Shown here: positions 51,519-51,571 of the stretch, piece by piece | How positions within the stretch are numbered: position 1 is the first letter of the stretch | Layout: each line of letters starts with the position of its first letter | Assembly (NCBI RefSeq): GCF_019396325.1 | Contig: NZ_JAHKRO010000071.1 | Location: 1-51,571 of the forward strand | Source of the DNA: Nonomuraea ceibae | GTDB lineage: Bacteria > Actinomycetota > Actinomycetes > Streptosporangiales > Streptosporangiaceae | Direction: 5' to 3' | DNA: 51,571 nt | The notes under the pieces: generated by a model | The model's database searches: none | What the model saw: the letters and a program-made list of their open reading frames with translations, nothing else | Told to the model about the DNA's origin: nothing | Made by a program: the position numbers and the translations under genes

Positions 51519-51571
51519 GGGGGCCTGGGGTTGGGCGGGGCCTTGGGGTTGGGGCGGGGCCCTGGCGGGGG
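51519..51571 (+). other. G-quadruplex-prone G-run tract
   Basis: Runs of three to five G recur with short loops: GGGGCCTGGGGTTGGGCGGG continuing through CCTTGGGGTTGGGGCGGGG to the window end. The units (about 18-19 bp) are also tandem repeats. At least six G-runs are available, so a G-quadruplex is possible on the plus strand. Confidence 0.5.

Overview
The window is chromosomal DNA from a very GC-rich actinomycete. It most resembles the Streptosporangiaceae (Nonomuraea-like), judging by codon use, many GTG/TTG starts, 4-bp GTGA/ATGA/TTGA gene overlaps, leaderless-type promoters, and the conserved order FHA(GarA)-MerR-DUF151-MerR-gcvP. The genus is inferred. I see no rRNA, tRNA, CRISPR array, insertion sequence, phage gene or integrase.

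Layout. 1-2553: 3' part of a SARP/AfsR-like NB-ARC-TPR regulator. 2575-7416 (minus): MFS transporter, shrunken hydantoinase/oxoprolinase-like protein, S-methyl-thiohydantoin-desulfurase-family (DUF917) protein and PucR regulator, all joined by GTGA overlaps. 7551-7919: SnoaL-like protein. 8003-10751 (minus): sugar-type ABC importer (lipoprotein, permease, ATPase), divergent from a TetR regulator. 11518-13559 (minus): CoA-ester lyase and family III CoA-transferase, divergent from a GntR/FCD regulator. 14288-16038: a HAD protein with a missing core, a HutC-type GntR regulator and a STAS protein. 16061-19842: menaquinone genes menD-menC, divergent from menE. 19889-21699: small secreted protein and a region-1.1-containing sigma-70 factor. 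21763-25373: small proteins, a TetR regulator, an alpha/beta hydrolase and a TPR-like protein.

25512-31301 (minus) is the core metabolic-signalling locus: FHA protein GarA, FtsR-like MerR, DUF151 protein, second MerR, then gcvP behind a tandem glycine riboswitch. 31539-34629 holds a nucleotidyltransferase/phosphomannomutase-like fusion and a CDP-alcohol phosphatidyltransferase. 34630-36640 is rich in minisatellite-like repeats around a GNAT gene and trpF. 36643-39442: membrane protein and a NarL-type two-component pair. 39571-43877: methyltransferase, acyl-CoA dehydrogenase, enoyl-CoA hydratase-like protein, HSL-type esterase and a class I amidotransferase-like protein lacking its cysteine. 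44312-47769: flavohaemoglobin-like protein, XRE/MmyB-type regulator, and a BNR-repeat protein paired with a MoaD-like protein. 47776-51196 (minus): thyX and a secreted M4 metalloprotease with a C-terminal beta-propeller-like half. 51197-51571: repeats and a G-quadruplex-prone tract.

The most notable signals are proteins that keep a family fold but have lost key catalytic elements (hydantoinase-like, HAD, STAS, C26 amidotransferase, phosphomannomutase domain, MoaD tail), strong palindromic operator candidates next to regulators, an ECF-type promoter candidate before the sigma gene, and several short tandem-repeat arrays between genes. I found no clear wholly new multi-gene system. The BNR/MoaD-like pair with its palindrome and regulator is the closest candidate.
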